Source: Psychromonas arctica DSM 14288
GTDB taxonomy: Bacteria > Pseudomonadota > Gammaproteobacteria > Enterobacterales > Psychromonadaceae
Direction: 5' to 3'
Assembly: GCF_000482725.1 (NCBI RefSeq)
Contig: NZ_KI519478.1
Location: 205,962-269,961, forward strand
Length of the DNA: 64,000 bases
Made by a program: the position numbers and the translations under genes. Below are positions 27,560 through 40,254 of the stretch, one piece after another. A model generated the notes under the pieces. The model worked only from the letters and a program-made list of their open reading frames with translations. It was not told the origin of the DNA and did not search any database. Position 1 is the first letter of the stretch. Every line of letters begins with the position of its first letter.

Positions 27560-28329
27560 CGAACAAAAAACAATCAAAAGATTATAAATCAATACCTTAA
27601 CGTTATTTTTATTTGTATGACTAGCTAAATAAACCTAATAAATAGTGCTATTTCCCCTACTTGCAATGGTCAATGTCTCACAAAAAAATAGTAGAAGAAA
27701 AACAGTAAAGCTAAGTAATGCGGACTATTTGATTAAAAAATCATTGCAAATGGGTGAATAGGATCAATTTTTGTTGCTTTATTATGCAGTTAAATCGAAA
27801 AATAAGGAGTGCTTATGCAGGTTATACTTCTTCATTTAACACTCTAATTTTGTCAAAATTGCCCTTAAAGGGGCAGAAATACCTCCAATCATCCCAATCG
27901 ATAAAAACTCAAAAATTGAGAAATCGTGAAGTAATGTAAACTGAAGGGCTAACTAGTCTAAAAAAATAAAGTCATAAAATATGATATTTGATTGTCCCGT
28001 TATATATTCGACCGAATTAAATGAACAATCACGAAGAGAGAAAAAGTAGCACCAAGGGGATGTTTGAATAATCGCTAGCTATTAATACTGAATGAAAAAC
28101 AGAAATACTCTTTTTAATACTTATCTGGATAAATAAATGGTCTATTTAGGCGTTAGGGAAAATGAATGATAGCAAGGCACTGATTGCAGCAACTAGTTAT
28201 TCTCATTACAAAATCAACAACGAACCTAGGATTCATTTTAACAAGCATAAATGACTAGATAATTTCTTAGATTGGTATAATTAGTAAAAAAATAGTATTG
28301 CTACACAGATTGCAATCCTCCTTAAAATA
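27560..28329. other. about 770 bp without a confident gene
   Basis: The stretch is A+T-rich with many stops in all frames. A 61-codon plus-strand frame (27754-27939) has no recognisable motif and no good ribosome site. A different frame of the same DNA gives a short run (KIALKGAEIPPIIPIDKNSK) vaguely like the end of a transposase motif, too weak to call. It may be decayed coding DNA between csrB and the porin. Confidence 0.4.
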
Positions 28330-28358
28330 AAACAATCTCGGCAGTGCCGAGATTGTTT
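28330..28358 (-). terminator. terminator of porin gene
   Basis: AAACAATCTCGGCA and TGCCGAGATTGTTT form a near-perfect long palindrome downstream of the porin stop on the minus strand, ending in T residues. Confidence 0.85.
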
Positions 28359-28380
28359 ATGAATGCTGTTGTAGTTGTCA

Positions 28381-29283
28381 TTAAAAATTATAACGAACAC
28401 CTGCAATTAATGAATCGTCACTGTCATCGAGGTTGTTGAGTGCGTAGGAAACATAAGTTCGAATGGATTTATTAAATCGGTATTGTGCTTCTATTGCGTA
28501 AAAGTCTTCTGTATCTACATCCGCTTCTTCTGCCTGCCCAATAATACCTATCATGCGAAACTCTTTGGTAAATTTATATTGAACGGCTGCTTCTATCGAT
28601 CTGAAATCATTATCAGCATCAATATCCCCCATCGCGTAGGTAACAGCAACATATAGATTATCTAGTGTATATGCAGCACCTAATGTTGCTTGGTTTTGGT
28701 CTGCTTCTGTATCAGTGTAAGAAGCAGCAAGCGCTAAACCAAAATCGAACTCATACAGACCAGAGATAGCATATGAATCACTATCATCAACATCACTCGC
28801 CGTATAGTTAGCTTGTAGCGTTAATTGATCCGTTAACTTGTTCGAGTAAAGAAAAGTATTATCTTCTTTATCCGATGAAGCATCAAATACTTGCTGAATA
28901 CCGGAATGATAAGAAGCAATATCAGTCATGTCAGATACTTGTACATTCGCTGTATCTTGACGACCGTAAGAAAATTTACCAAATTCAGTTGCGAAACCGG
29001 CGAATAAATAACGGTTTTTAGCTTCTTCACCTGGTTTAATCTCATATTCCATGAAACCAAAACCTGTTAATGATTCTGAAATTTTAGTTTCACCACCAAA
29101 GTTAATGCGAGCGCGACTTTCATCAGTAATCGAGCCTTCATCATTATCAATAAACTCAGCACGTACTTCAGCACGACCACCTACTTTTAGCGTTGTACCG
29201 TCTTTGTCATATACTGTTGCAGAGTTTGCCGTTGCTGACACTACGGTTGCTAGAATTGCTGTTGCTAATAATGTTTTTTTCAT
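28381..29283 (-). CDS. outer membrane general porin (OmpC/OmpU-like)
   Basis: This 300-residue beta-barrel protein has a signal peptide (MKKTLLATAILATVVSATAN, cleaved before SATVYDKDG). It then opens with VYDKDGTTLKVGGRAEVRAEF, a typical Gram-negative porin start. Alternating amphipathic strands follow, with SRARINFGGETKISESLTGFG, FAGFATEFGKFSYGRQD and the terminal aromatic LIAGVRYNF, which is the BAM recognition signal. Its acidity (many Asp and Glu) fits a marine porin. It allows diffusion of small solutes across the outer membrane. The gene stands alone with its own terminator and a 268 bp upstream region that probably holds its regulation. Confidence 0.92.
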   Translation of the reverse strand: MKKTLLATAILATVVSATANSATVYDKDGTTLKVGGRAEVRAEFIDNDEGSITDESRARINFGGETKISESLTGFGFMEYEIKPGEEAKNRYLFAGFATEFGKFSYGRQDTANVQVSDMTDIASYHSGIQQVFDASSDKEDNTFLYSNKLTDQLTLQANYTASDVDDSDSYAISGLYEFDFGLALAASYTDTEADQNQATLGAAYTLDNLYVAVTYAMGDIDADNDFRSIEAAVQYKFTKEFRMIGIIGQAEEADVDTEDFYAIEAQYRFNKSIRTYVSYALNNLDDSDDSLIAGVRYNF

Positions 29284-29551
29284 GATTCATCCGTGTTTTA
29301 TTTAAAATAATATCTAAGGAATATAATTTTTGTTCAACAGCTAAGTGCTGTTCACGGAGAAGCAGTCTAGGGATTTTGTATGACAAAAATATTACTAATA
29401 TTAATGATTTTTAAAAAAGTTCAATTTATTTTAAATAATATTTAGGCTTGTTAGAATCAAGTCGCGAGTATTTGTCTTACTTCAAGGCATTAAAATTTTT
29501 AAGATAAAAAAACCGCCAGATAGGCGGTTTAATAAAATAGATTTTAAACCT
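29284..29551. other. intergenic region upstream of the porin
   Basis: This A+T-rich region separates porin and mnmE and should contain the porin promoter on the minus strand. Porin promoters are often OmpR- or ToxR-controlled, but no operator is clear. The mnmE terminator lies at its right end. Confidence 0.35.
29510..29530 (-). terminator. rho-independent terminator of mnmE
   Basis: AAACCGCC and GGCGGTTT form an 8-bp stem with an AGATA loop, with a T-run on the minus strand (complement of the A-run before 29510). It is 22 bases after the mnmE stop. Confidence 0.88.
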
Positions 29552-30919
29552 TTATTTACCAATACAGAAACTAGAAAAAATACGTCCTAATAAATCATCA
29601 GAAGTAAATTCCCCTGTGATTTCGCTTAAATGTTGCTGTGTTAAACGTAACTCTTCTGCTAATAATTCACCGGCTTGGTATTCTTCAAGCTGCACTTTAC
29701 CTTCTAATAAATGTTGTTCAGCTCGGTCAATGGCTTCTAAATGGCGTCTTCTTGCCATAAACCCACCTCCAGTATTACCTTGATACCCCATAATATCTTT
29801 AAGGTGTTGTTTTAAATCATCGACACCCAAACCAGTTTTAGCCGAAATACGGTAAACAGGATGATTATCATGCTCTGTTGTGACCAATGTTTCACCTGTT
29901 AGATCGGCTTTATTGCGCACCACGGTTAAGCCTACATTATTCGGTAAACGATCAATAAAATCAGGCCAGATTTCGCGTGGATCCTCTGCGTCTGTCGTGG
30001 TGGCATCCAGCATAAACAAAATACGATCGGCATTATTAATTTCAGTCCACGCTCGTTCAATACCGATACGTTCCACTTCATCAGCACCTTCACGCAAGCC
30101 AGCAGTGTCAATTATATGCAATGGCATACCATCGATATGAATATGCTCTCGCATCACGTCTCGTGTTGTACCGGCAATATCTGTCACAATCGCACTTTCT
30201 TTGCCCACTAAGGTATTTAATAGGCTTGATTTACCAGCATTAGGTCGCCCAGCAATCACCACCTTCATTCCATCACGTAAAATAGCACCTTGCTTAGCTT
30301 GTTCTTTAACGGCGCTTAGGTTGTCTATAATTTTGTATAAATCGCTAGCAATTTTTCCATCACTTAAAAAATCAACTTCCTCTTCGGGAAAATCAATGGA
30401 AGCTTCCACATAAATTCGCAAATAGATAAGGCTTTCAACCAGTTCATTTACTTTATTGGAAAACTCCCCCTGTAATGAATGTAAAGCACTTCTAGCAGCT
30501 TGCTCTGAGCTAGCTTCAATTAAGTCTGAAATCGCTTCTGCTTGTGCTAAATCAAGCTTGTCATTCATAAATGCTCGCTCTGAGAACTCACCAGGGTTAG
30601 CGCTACGAAGATTTTTAATAGTTAAAACAGCTTTGATCAGCATATCCATCACCACTGGGCCACCATGACCTTGTAATTCTAAGACATCTTCACCGGTAAA
30701 TGAATTCGGTCCTTTAAATAATAATGCAATACCTTGGTCTAGGACTTCATTATTTTGATCGTGAAAAGGCAGGTATTCCGCGTAACGTACTTTAGGTAGT
30801 TTACCTAAAACAATCTGTGCAACCGCTTCTGCATCAGGCCCAGAAACACGCACAATGCCAACGCCGCCACGGCCAGGTGCAGTTGCTTGTGCAACAATAG
30901 TATCAGTCGCTTTTATCAT
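29552..30919 (-). CDS. mnmE: tRNA modification GTPase MnmE
   Basis: This 455-residue GTPase works with MnmG to install carboxymethylaminomethyl (or aminomethyl) groups on U34 of tRNAs. The N-terminal tetrahydrofolate-binding domain opens [23 protein letters not shown] helical domain embeds the G domain, with G1 [12 protein letters not shown] (about residue 223), G2 DIAGTTRD, G3 DTAGLRE and G4 NKAD. The C-terminal CIGK carries the catalytic Cys. Its partner mnmG is encoded at 62 kb. It follows yidC in the conserved rpmH-rnpA-yidD-yidC-mnmE order, but a terminator separates it from yidC. Confidence 0.97.
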   Translation of the reverse strand: MIKATDTIVAQATAPGRGGVGIVRVSGPDAEAVAQIVLGKLPKVRYAEYLPFHDQNNEVLDQGIALLFKGPNSFTGEDVLELQGHGGPVVMDMLIKAVLTIKNLRSANPGEFSERAFMNDKLDLAQAEAISDLIEASSEQAARSALHSLQGEFSNKVNELVESLIYLRIYVEASIDFPEEEVDFLSDGKIASDLYKIIDNLSAVKEQAKQGAILRDGMKVVIAGRPNAGKSSLLNTLVGKESAIVTDIAGTTRDVMREHIHIDGMPLHIIDTAGLREGADEVERIGIERAWTEINNADRILFMLDATTTDAEDPREIWPDFIDRLPNNVGLTVVRNKADLTGETLVTTEHDNHPVYRISAKTGLGVDDLKQHLKDIMGYQGNTGGGFMARRRHLEAIDRAEQHLLEGKVQLEEYQAGELLAEELRLTQQHLSEITGEFTSDDLLGRIFSSFCIGK

Positions 30920-30945
30920 GTTCTGTTCCTAAAAATAAAGGCAAT

Positions 30946-30974
30946 AAAAAAGGCGACTATTATAGTCGCCTTTT
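30946..30974 (-). terminator. terminator between yidC and mnmE
   Basis: AAAAGGCGAC and GTCGCCTTTT form a perfect stem around TATTATA, with T-runs on both strands. On the minus strand it would end the rpmH-yidC transcript before mnmE. Confidence 0.85.
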
Positions 30975-31019
30975 CTCAATGATTAAATAATATAATTATT
31001 TATGATGCTTTATGCAAAA

Positions 31020-31050
31020 GTTAAATAGTTAAATAGTTAAATAGTTAAAC
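31020..31050. repeat. tandem octamer repeat (GTTAAATA) at the yidC stop
   Basis: Three full copies of GTTAAATA and a partial fourth (GTTAAAC) abut the yidC stop codon. Each unit contains a TTTAAC/TAACTA-type sequence on the minus strand, giving extra stops in other frames. Copy number may vary by slippage. Confidence 0.7.
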
Positions 31051-32717
31051 TATTTTTTATGTCCTAAACCTTGCTTTTCAAACTGACGGTAAATAATAGT
31101 TTGCTGTACTAATGTCACGATGTTACTCATTAGCCAGTAAAGTACTAGACCTGCAGGGAACCACAAGAAGAAGAAAGTAAAGACAACAGGCATAAACTTC
31201 ATTATTTTCTGCTGCATTGGGTCTTGAACCGTAGCAGGAGACATTTTTTGAATGAAGAACATACTTACACCCATTAGAATTGGCAGTATGTAGAATGGGT
31301 CTTGTACTGACAAATCTTGGATCCAGAACATAAATGGTGCATGGCGTAATTCAACCGCTTCCATTAATGACCAGTATAAAGCGATGAATATTGGCATTTG
31401 TAATAAGATAGGGAAACAACCGCCTAATGGGTTCACTTTCTCTTCTTTATACATTTCCATCATTGCTTTTGATACTTTTTGACGGTCTTCACCGTAACGA
31501 TCACGTAATGCTTGGATTTTAGGTTGTAGTAAACGCATTTTAGCCATTGACGTATATTGCGCTTTAGTCAGTGGGTATAACACACCTTTAACTGTAAAGG
31601 TGATCAAAATAATTGCCACACCCCAGTTACCAACAATACCTTGGAAGAATAACAACAATTTAAATAACGGTTGTGCAAGCCACCATAACCAACCGTAATC
31701 TACAGTTAAGTCTAAGTTCTCACCAACTTGTGCCATTTCTTCTTGTAATTTAGGACCTATCCAAAGGTTAGTAGCAAATTTTTCAGTGCTGTTAGGTGCG
31801 ATAGTTTTAATTGGAGATTTAAAACCAATGGCCGCATCTTTATTCTGGATAATATTACTGTACAACAAATTATTGTCTGTTGGAGACGGGATCCAAGCAG
31901 AAACAAAATAGTGCTGTAACATTGCAACCCAACCACCTTCAGTTGATTTGTTCAGGTTACGTTCAACCATTTCGTCATATTTGTATTTACTGTATTTAGT
32001 ATCAGTTGTGGAGTAAGCACCACCACGATAAACCGGCATCATTAGATTTGTAGAATGCTCTTCTAATGATTCTTTTAACTGCCCGTATAACTGAACATTG
32101 ATTTCACTATCTGATTTATTTTCAATAGTATAATCTACATGTACATTGAATTCGCCACGGTTTAATGTGAACGTTTTAATAAATACGTTACCAGCTTGAT
32201 CTACATAGCGTAATGCAGTAGAAACCGAGTCTTGGCCTTCAGAGATAACATTTTCAGTCTTATCAACGCTATAGAAAGGGCGTCCTTTAGGATTTGCATC
32301 CGGGCCTTGCTTTCCAATTAGACCGCTTTGCGCGATGTAGGTAAAGCCATTATCATTTTCTAATAAACGAAATGGAACACCTGAATCTAATGAATCATCA
32401 TGACCGATTAAATCAGCAACAATGACATCACCACCTACTAAAGTAATTTCTAAACGTAATTGATCGTTAGCTAAAACAGCAATCGCGTTAGTTGATGCTT
32501 GTGTTGGTACTTGTACAGAAGCAGTATCATCTGATGAAGTTGGTATATCAGCACTATGATTACTAGTCGATGGAACTGATGATTGTGTTGTAGTGCTTTG
32601 TTCAGTCGTTTGCGCAGCAGCAATTGGCTGAGGGTTTTGCTCAACAACCCAGGCTTGATATAGCAAGAAGCTAACAAACAAGAGTGCGAGGAAAAGTAAA
32701 TTGCGTTGTGATTCCAT
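31050..32717 (-). CDS. yidC: membrane protein insertase YidC
   Basis: This 555-residue inner-membrane insertase acts alone or with SecYEG. It has an N-terminal signal anchor (residues 4-21, RNLLFLALLFVSFLLYQAW), a Ser/Thr/Gln-rich linker and a large periplasmic beta domain (about 75-330). The conserved C-terminal core of five helices follows, including WGVAIILITFTVKGVLYPLTKAQY with the hydrophilic-groove Arg/Lys region, then GGCFPILLQMPIFIALYW. The C-terminus FEKQGLGHKK is basic. Length is close to E. coli (548). It follows yidD by 14 bases and precedes mnmE in the usual order. Confidence 0.97.
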   Translation of the reverse strand: MESQRNLLFLALLFVSFLLYQAWVVEQNPQPIAAAQTTEQSTTTQSSVPSTSNHSADIPTSSDDTASVQVPTQASTNAIAVLANDQLRLEITLVGGDVIVADLIGHDDSLDSGVPFRLLENDNGFTYIAQSGLIGKQGPDANPKGRPFYSVDKTENVISEGQDSVSTALRYVDQAGNVFIKTFTLNRGEFNVHVDYTIENKSDSEINVQLYGQLKESLEEHSTNLMMPVYRGGAYSTTDTKYSKYKYDEMVERNLNKSTEGGWVAMLQHYFVSAWIPSPTDNNLLYSNIIQNKDAAIGFKSPIKTIAPNSTEKFATNLWIGPKLQEEMAQVGENLDLTVDYGWLWWLAQPLFKLLLFFQGIVGNWGVAIILITFTVKGVLYPLTKAQYTSMAKMRLLQPKIQALRDRYGEDRQKVSKAMMEMYKEEKVNPLGGCFPILLQMPIFIALYWSLMEAVELRHAPFMFWIQDLSVQDPFYILPILMGVSMFFIQKMSPATVQDPMQQKIMKFMPVVFTFFFLWFPAGLVLYWLMSNIVTLVQQTIIYRQFEKQGLGHKK

Positions 32718-32731
32718 AACGTATTTTATCT

Positions 32732-32995
32732 CTAAGGTTTAGGTTTATTTTTAGTAGCGCAACAAGGAGGTACAGGATCATATCCCCCTTCATGAAAAGG
32801 ATGACATTTTACAAGACGACAAGCCGCTAGCCAACATCCTTTTATCATACCATGACTCTTAATTGCTTCTATCGCATAATGTGAACAAGTTGGCGTAAAT
32901 CGGCAACGAGGTCCAATCATAGGACTAATAACTAACTGATAACCACGAATACATTTAATTGCTATCCATTGCAACGCTGCACTAATTTTCGCCAT
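32732..32995 (-). CDS. yidD: membrane protein insertion efficiency factor YidD
   Basis: This 87-residue amphipathic membrane-associated protein aids YidC-dependent insertion. The family core is present: [34 protein letters not shown], and [17 protein letters not shown] with the conserved cysteines. Its start overlaps the end of rnpA by 34 bases in another frame, as in many bacteria, which suggests translational coupling. Confidence 0.95.
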   Translation of the reverse strand: MAKISAALQWIAIKCIRGYQLVISPMIGPRCRFTPTCSHYAIEAIKSHGMIKGCWLAACRLVKCHPFHEGGYDPVPPCCATKNKPKP

Positions 32996-33318
32996 AACTT
33001 ATCCAATACTTTATGAAGTTCTTGATTTGATAAATCAGCAATACCAGCTTTGGCAACGACGACGATATCGATGTTTGGAAGCTCATGTTGTTGAAGGCGG
33101 AAATGATCTCTTACAATGCGACGGATACGATTACGTCCTACAGCATGTTTAATGTGCTTTTTAGGAATAGCCATACCAATACGAGGGTGTTCTAGGGTAT
33201 TTTTTCTAGCAAGAAGAGTTAAGTGTGGAGATACTGCCGGAATAGCATTTTTAAATACAGGTTGAAAATCTTCGGGAGTTAACAAACGTAACTCCCGAGA
33301 AAACGAATAATTCACCAC
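32962..33318 (-). CDS. rnpA: ribonuclease P protein component
   Basis: This 118-residue basic protein cofactor of RNase P helps the RNA subunit mature tRNA 5' ends. The opening [17 protein letters not shown] and the RNR motif region [20 protein letters not shown], plus [15 protein letters not shown], are diagnostic. Length equals E. coli (119). It lies 10 bases downstream of rpmH and overlaps yidD. Confidence 0.96.
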   Translation of the reverse strand: MVNYSFSRELRLLTPEDFQPVFKNAIPAVSPHLTLLARKNTLEHPRIGMAIPKKHIKHAVGRNRIRRIVRDHFRLQQHELPNIDIVVVAKAGIADLSNQELHKVLDKLWRKLVQRCNG

Positions 33319-33328
33319 GTCTGGTAAA

Positions 33329-33463
33329 TTATGCGCTTAAGCTAGCGCGGCCTTTAGCACGACGACGAGCTAATACGGCACGACCGTTCTTAGTCGCCAT
33401 ACGAGTTCTAAAACCGTGTGAACGCTTACGCTTGATGTTGCTTGGTTGAAAAGTACGTTTCAT
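33329..33463 (-). CDS. rpmH: 50S ribosomal protein L34
   Basis: A 44-residue, very basic protein opens [19 protein letters not shown] and ends GRASLSA, matching L34 nearly perfectly. It is a core 50S protein bound to 23S rRNA. An AAAAGAG ribosome site precedes the ATG at 33461-33463. It heads the rpmH-rnpA-yidD-yidC run and is divergent from dnaA. Confidence 0.97.
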   Translation of the reverse strand: MKRTFQPSNIKRKRSHGFRTRMATKNGRAVLARRRAKGRASLSA

Positions 33464-33587
33464 GCTCTTTTCCACTTATTGTTAAGTACTGTACAGTAGC
33501 TAGTTTTTTTAAAAAATAAGCTTAATTACTTCGAAAAGTAACCAGGCAAGAATAATTAAAAGCATTAGCCGATTAAAAAGAGAGCGA

Positions 33588-33616
33588 ATTCTATTGATTG
33601 ATCGACTAAAAGTCAA
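33588..33616 (-). promoter_or_regulatory. sigma-70 promoter of rpmH-rnpA
   Basis: On the minus strand TTGACT (33616-33611) and TAGAAT (33593-33588) are separated by 17 bases, a near-consensus promoter. Transcription would begin near 33581, leaving a leader of about 120 bases before rpmH. Confidence 0.75.
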
Positions 33617-33977
33617 TCAGAGATGCTTCTTTCTGGCAGATTAAATTCATACTCCTTAGAAATTGATACTAAGAAGATAAATTATCTCTACGAGCCAAAC
33701 TCAAAAGTTAGGGTGGCAAGATTATATATAAGCAGCGCTAATTAGCAAGGATCTTCCGCGATCTTGTCAAGCTTTATTTCTGAATGGCTAAACTATCTTG
33801 TTGTGGATAAAGTACGAGATGCCAGATGCTACCTAGTTACATGCTTGTGGATGCTTTAAACATTGAATGCAACAAAATACAAGGATCTTTTTTTTCTTTT
33901 TGTTAACAGATCTTATGGCGTAATGCCGCTCTTGTCGGTAGAATTATCCGCCCTAATGTATCTACTGGAGTTCGACG
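33617..33977. promoter_or_regulatory. dnaA control region with DnaA box and GATC sites
   Basis: This part of the 514-bp rpmH-dnaA spacer contains one perfect DnaA box (TGTGGATAA, 33802-33810, reverse of TTATCCACA) and a near match (TGTGGATGC, 33846-33854). It has four GATC sites (33750, 33760, 33884, 33909), targets for Dam and possibly SeqA. DnaA autoregulation is expected from the box. In pseudomonads oriC sits in this same gene gap, so it may also be a relic origin. Confidence 0.65.
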
Positions 33978-35354
33978 ATGTCCCTCGCTATTTGGCAAGA
34001 ATGTTTAGCACAATTAAAAGATGAGCTATCAGCAGGAGACTTTAGCACTTGGTTACGTCCTCTACAGGCAGAATATGATAATAATGTACTGTCATTATAC
34101 TCACCAAATAAATATACCAGTGAGTGGGTACGTGAAAAGTATATGGATATCATTGAGACTAAATTACAAACATTAATCCACGCAATAGATGCCAATCAAA
34201 CTATAAAGATACGTTTATTAGTCGGTACTGCAAATGCTGCAGCTAATAAACCAGCGGCACAAAAAGCAGCGCCTGTTTTAAATACTAACCAACCGTGGGA
34301 AGGTGAGTCAAAGTCACCAACTGTTGCGCATAAAAGCAATTTAATTAAAAAATATACATTTGATAACTTTGTAGAAGGTAAATCAAATAATTTTGCAATT
34401 GCAACAACACAACAAATTGCAGAAAATCCTGGTGATGTTTATAACCCATTATTTTTATATGCACATCCAGGTTTAGGTAAAACACATTTATTACATGCCG
34501 TGGGTAATGCCATTGTGGCAGAAAATCCTGACAGCAAAGTTGTGTATATTCGTTCAGAACGTTTTGTTCAAGATATGATCAATTCAATCCGTAATAATAC
34601 CATTGAGCAATTTAAAGAATATTACGCGTCGTTAGATGCACTATTAATCGATGATATTCATTTTTTCGCAGGTAAAGACCGATCTCAAGAAGTATTATTC
34701 CAAACATTTAACTCAATGTTAGATGCGCATCAACAAGTAATTTTAACCAGTGACCGTTTCCCTAAAGAAATTGAAGGGATTGATGAACGACTACGTACAC
34801 GTTTTGGTTGGGGATTATCAATTCCAATTGATCCGCCAGAATTAGAAACGCGTGTTGCAATCTTAATTACTAAAGCGGAAGAGCGTGGTTTACATTTACC
34901 CGATGATGTTGCCTTCTTTATCGCAAAACGATTAACTATTACCGATGTACGTGTTTTAGAAGGGGCGATTGCGAATATTTCAGCAAAAGCACAATTTACA
35001 GGGCAGGATATTACTATTCCGCTAGTACAAGATGCACTGCGTGATATGTTAGCAGTTCATACCAAACAAACTACGGTTGATAACATTCAAAAAGTCGTCG
35101 CTGAGCACTATCGTATAAAAATTTCTGATATGTCCTCAAAACGTCGTACTCGTACGGTCGCTCGTCCACGTCAAATAGCCATGGCATTAGCAAAAGAGTT
35201 AACCCAACATAGCTTACCTGAAATTGGTGAAGCATTTGGCGGTCGAGACCATACCACGGTATTGCATGCTTGCCGCAAAGTAGAAGAATTGCGTCGTGAA
35301 AATAATGATATTCAAGAAGACTACAAAATACTTATCCGCACATTGTCCATGTAA
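33978..35354 (+). CDS. dnaA: chromosomal replication initiator DnaA
   Basis: This 458-residue AAA+ initiator melts oriC and loads the helicase. Domain I (1-~85) opens [21 protein letters not shown], followed by a short linker. The AAA+ domain has Walker [11 protein letters not shown] (about 166), Walker [10 protein letters not shown] (about 222) and the sensor II region. Domain IV has the signature [18 protein letters not shown] (about 420), which contacts the DnaA box. Length is close to E. coli (467). It leads dnaA-dnaN-recF-gyrB, with dnaN 14 bases downstream. Confidence 0.98.
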   Translation: MSLAIWQECLAQLKDELSAGDFSTWLRPLQAEYDNNVLSLYSPNKYTSEWVREKYMDIIETKLQTLIHAIDANQTIKIRLLVGTANAAANKPAAQKAAPVLNTNQPWEGESKSPTVAHKSNLIKKYTFDNFVEGKSNNFAIATTQQIAENPGDVYNPLFLYAHPGLGKTHLLHAVGNAIVAENPDSKVVYIRSERFVQDMINSIRNNTIEQFKEYYASLDALLIDDIHFFAGKDRSQEVLFQTFNSMLDAHQQVILTSDRFPKEIEGIDERLRTRFGWGLSIPIDPPELETRVAILITKAEERGLHLPDDVAFFIAKRLTITDVRVLEGAIANISAKAQFTGQDITIPLVQDALRDMLAVHTKQTTVDNIQKVVAEHYRIKISDMSSKRRTRTVARPRQIAMALAKELTQHSLPEIGEAFGGRDHTTVLHACRKVEELRRENNDIQEDYKILIRTLSM

Positions 35355-35368
35355 GAAAAGGTTATCTG

Positions 35369-36472
35369 ATGAAATTTACTATCTCTCGTGAAGTTTTATT
35401 ACGCCCACTACAATTAGTAGTCGGCTCAGTTGCGGGCGGGCGCCCAGCTTTACCTATTATGGGTAACATACTGATTGAAGTAAAAGATAACTTTTTAAAC
35501 CTAACGGGTACAGATTTAGAAGTAGAATTAATGGCACAAATTCCATTAGATCTAGCATCTGAAGATGGTGCAATTACTGTACCAGCGCGTAAATTATTAG
35601 ATATTTGTCGCGGATTAGCCGATCCCTGTGAAGTCACTTTTGAAGTAAAAAATGAACGGGTAACTGTTCGATCTGGTCGAAGCCGTTATTTACTTTCAAC
35701 CTTACCTTCGATTGACTTTCCAAATATTGAAACATGGCAAAGTTTGATCGAATTAACCGTACCGCAAAATGAATTTAAAAAGCTCATTGAATTCACGCAG
35801 TTTGCAATGGCTAGCCAAGATGTCCGTTATTACTTGAATGGTATGTTCTTTGAAGTGTCAGGTAATACTTTACGTAGTGTTTCTACTGATGGGCATCGCT
35901 TAGCATCCTGTTCTATTAATATTGACCAAGCGATTGAAGAGCAATCCGTTATTGTGCCTCGAAAAGGGGTCTTAGAACTGGTTAAGCTATTAGATAAAGA
36001 GCAAGCTAACGTTACCATTCAATTAGGTAAAAACAACTTACGTGCTGTGATTGATGGATTTGTATTCACCACTAAATTAGTCGATGGACGTTTTCCTGAT
36101 TACCGACGTGTTATTCCGCGAAATGGTGATAAAGAATTAATATCTAGTCGTGAAACGCTAAAACAAGCTTTCACTCGCGCAGCCATTTTATCCAATGAAA
36201 AATTCCGCGGTGTGCGCTTAACACTATCTGAAAACTTATTAAAAATTACCGCCAATAATCCAGAACGAGAAGAAGCAGAAGAGTATATCGATGTAGATTA
36301 TCATTCTGCAGAGTTAGAAATAGGTTTTAATGTAAGTTATGTATTGGATGTATTAAACACCTTGAAAAGCGAACAAGTAAAAATCACCTTCAGTACATCT
36401 GATCACAGTGCTTTGATAGAATCTCTTGATAGTGATGACTCACTATACGTATTAATGCCAATGCGCCTTTAA
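35369..36472 (+). CDS. dnaN: DNA polymerase III beta sliding clamp
   Basis: This 367-residue protein forms the ring-shaped dimer that tethers replicative polymerase to DNA. Three repeated clamp domains are visible; the opening MKFTISREVLLRPLQLVVGSVAGGRP and the end YVLMPMRL (hydrophobic-cleft residues MPMRL) are diagnostic. Length matches E. coli (366). It lies in the dnaA-dnaN-recF-gyrB operon. An AAAGGTTA site precedes the ATG. Confidence 0.98.
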   Translation: MKFTISREVLLRPLQLVVGSVAGGRPALPIMGNILIEVKDNFLNLTGTDLEVELMAQIPLDLASEDGAITVPARKLLDICRGLADPCEVTFEVKNERVTVRSGRSRYLLSTLPSIDFPNIETWQSLIELTVPQNEFKKLIEFTQFAMASQDVRYYLNGMFFEVSGNTLRSVSTDGHRLASCSINIDQAIEEQSVIVPRKGVLELVKLLDKEQANVTIQLGKNNLRAVIDGFVFTTKLVDGRFPDYRRVIPRNGDKELISSRETLKQAFTRAAILSNEKFRGVRLTLSENLLKITANNPEREEAEEYIDVDYHSAELEIGFNVSYVLDVLNTLKSEQVKITFSTSDHSALIESLDSDDSLYVLMPMRL

Positions 36473-36517
36473 CGATTAACAATTGCACCTATCACGTTTT
36501 ATTTAAGGAATTGATTA

Positions 36518-40037
<3,520 letters not shown>

Positions 40038-40085
40038 GCTTCATATAATTAGCAACTTTTAAAGGTTGTTAAAATTGAAGAATAT

Positions 40086-40115
40086 AAAAATCCAGCCTAG
40101 CAGCTGGATTTTTTA
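40086..40115 (+). terminator. terminator of the dnaA-gyrB operon
   Basis: AAAAATCCAGC and GCTGGATTTTTT pair around a 6-base loop (ctagca), followed by T residues, 48 bases after gyrB. Confidence 0.9.
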
Positions 40116-40254
40116 TGCCATTGATAAATATATCTAAATAAACTCTACACTTTCTAGAGAACTCATTTACACCTCTAAATGGTTATTTTTTGCAATATAA
40201 CTGCAATATTCAAGTTGTATGCTCTGCTTTTAACTTTTTTATAAGCATCGCATA

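Noticed and set aside
27754..27939. 61-codon plus-strand frame downstream of csrB
   Set aside because: No ribosome site, no motif, and surrounding frames are full of stops.
33617..33977. rpmH-dnaA gap as the main oriC
   Set aside because: Only one perfect DnaA box and one weak one are present, compared with three exact and two near boxes plus a dense GATC array between mnmG and mioC. Retained as a possible relic.
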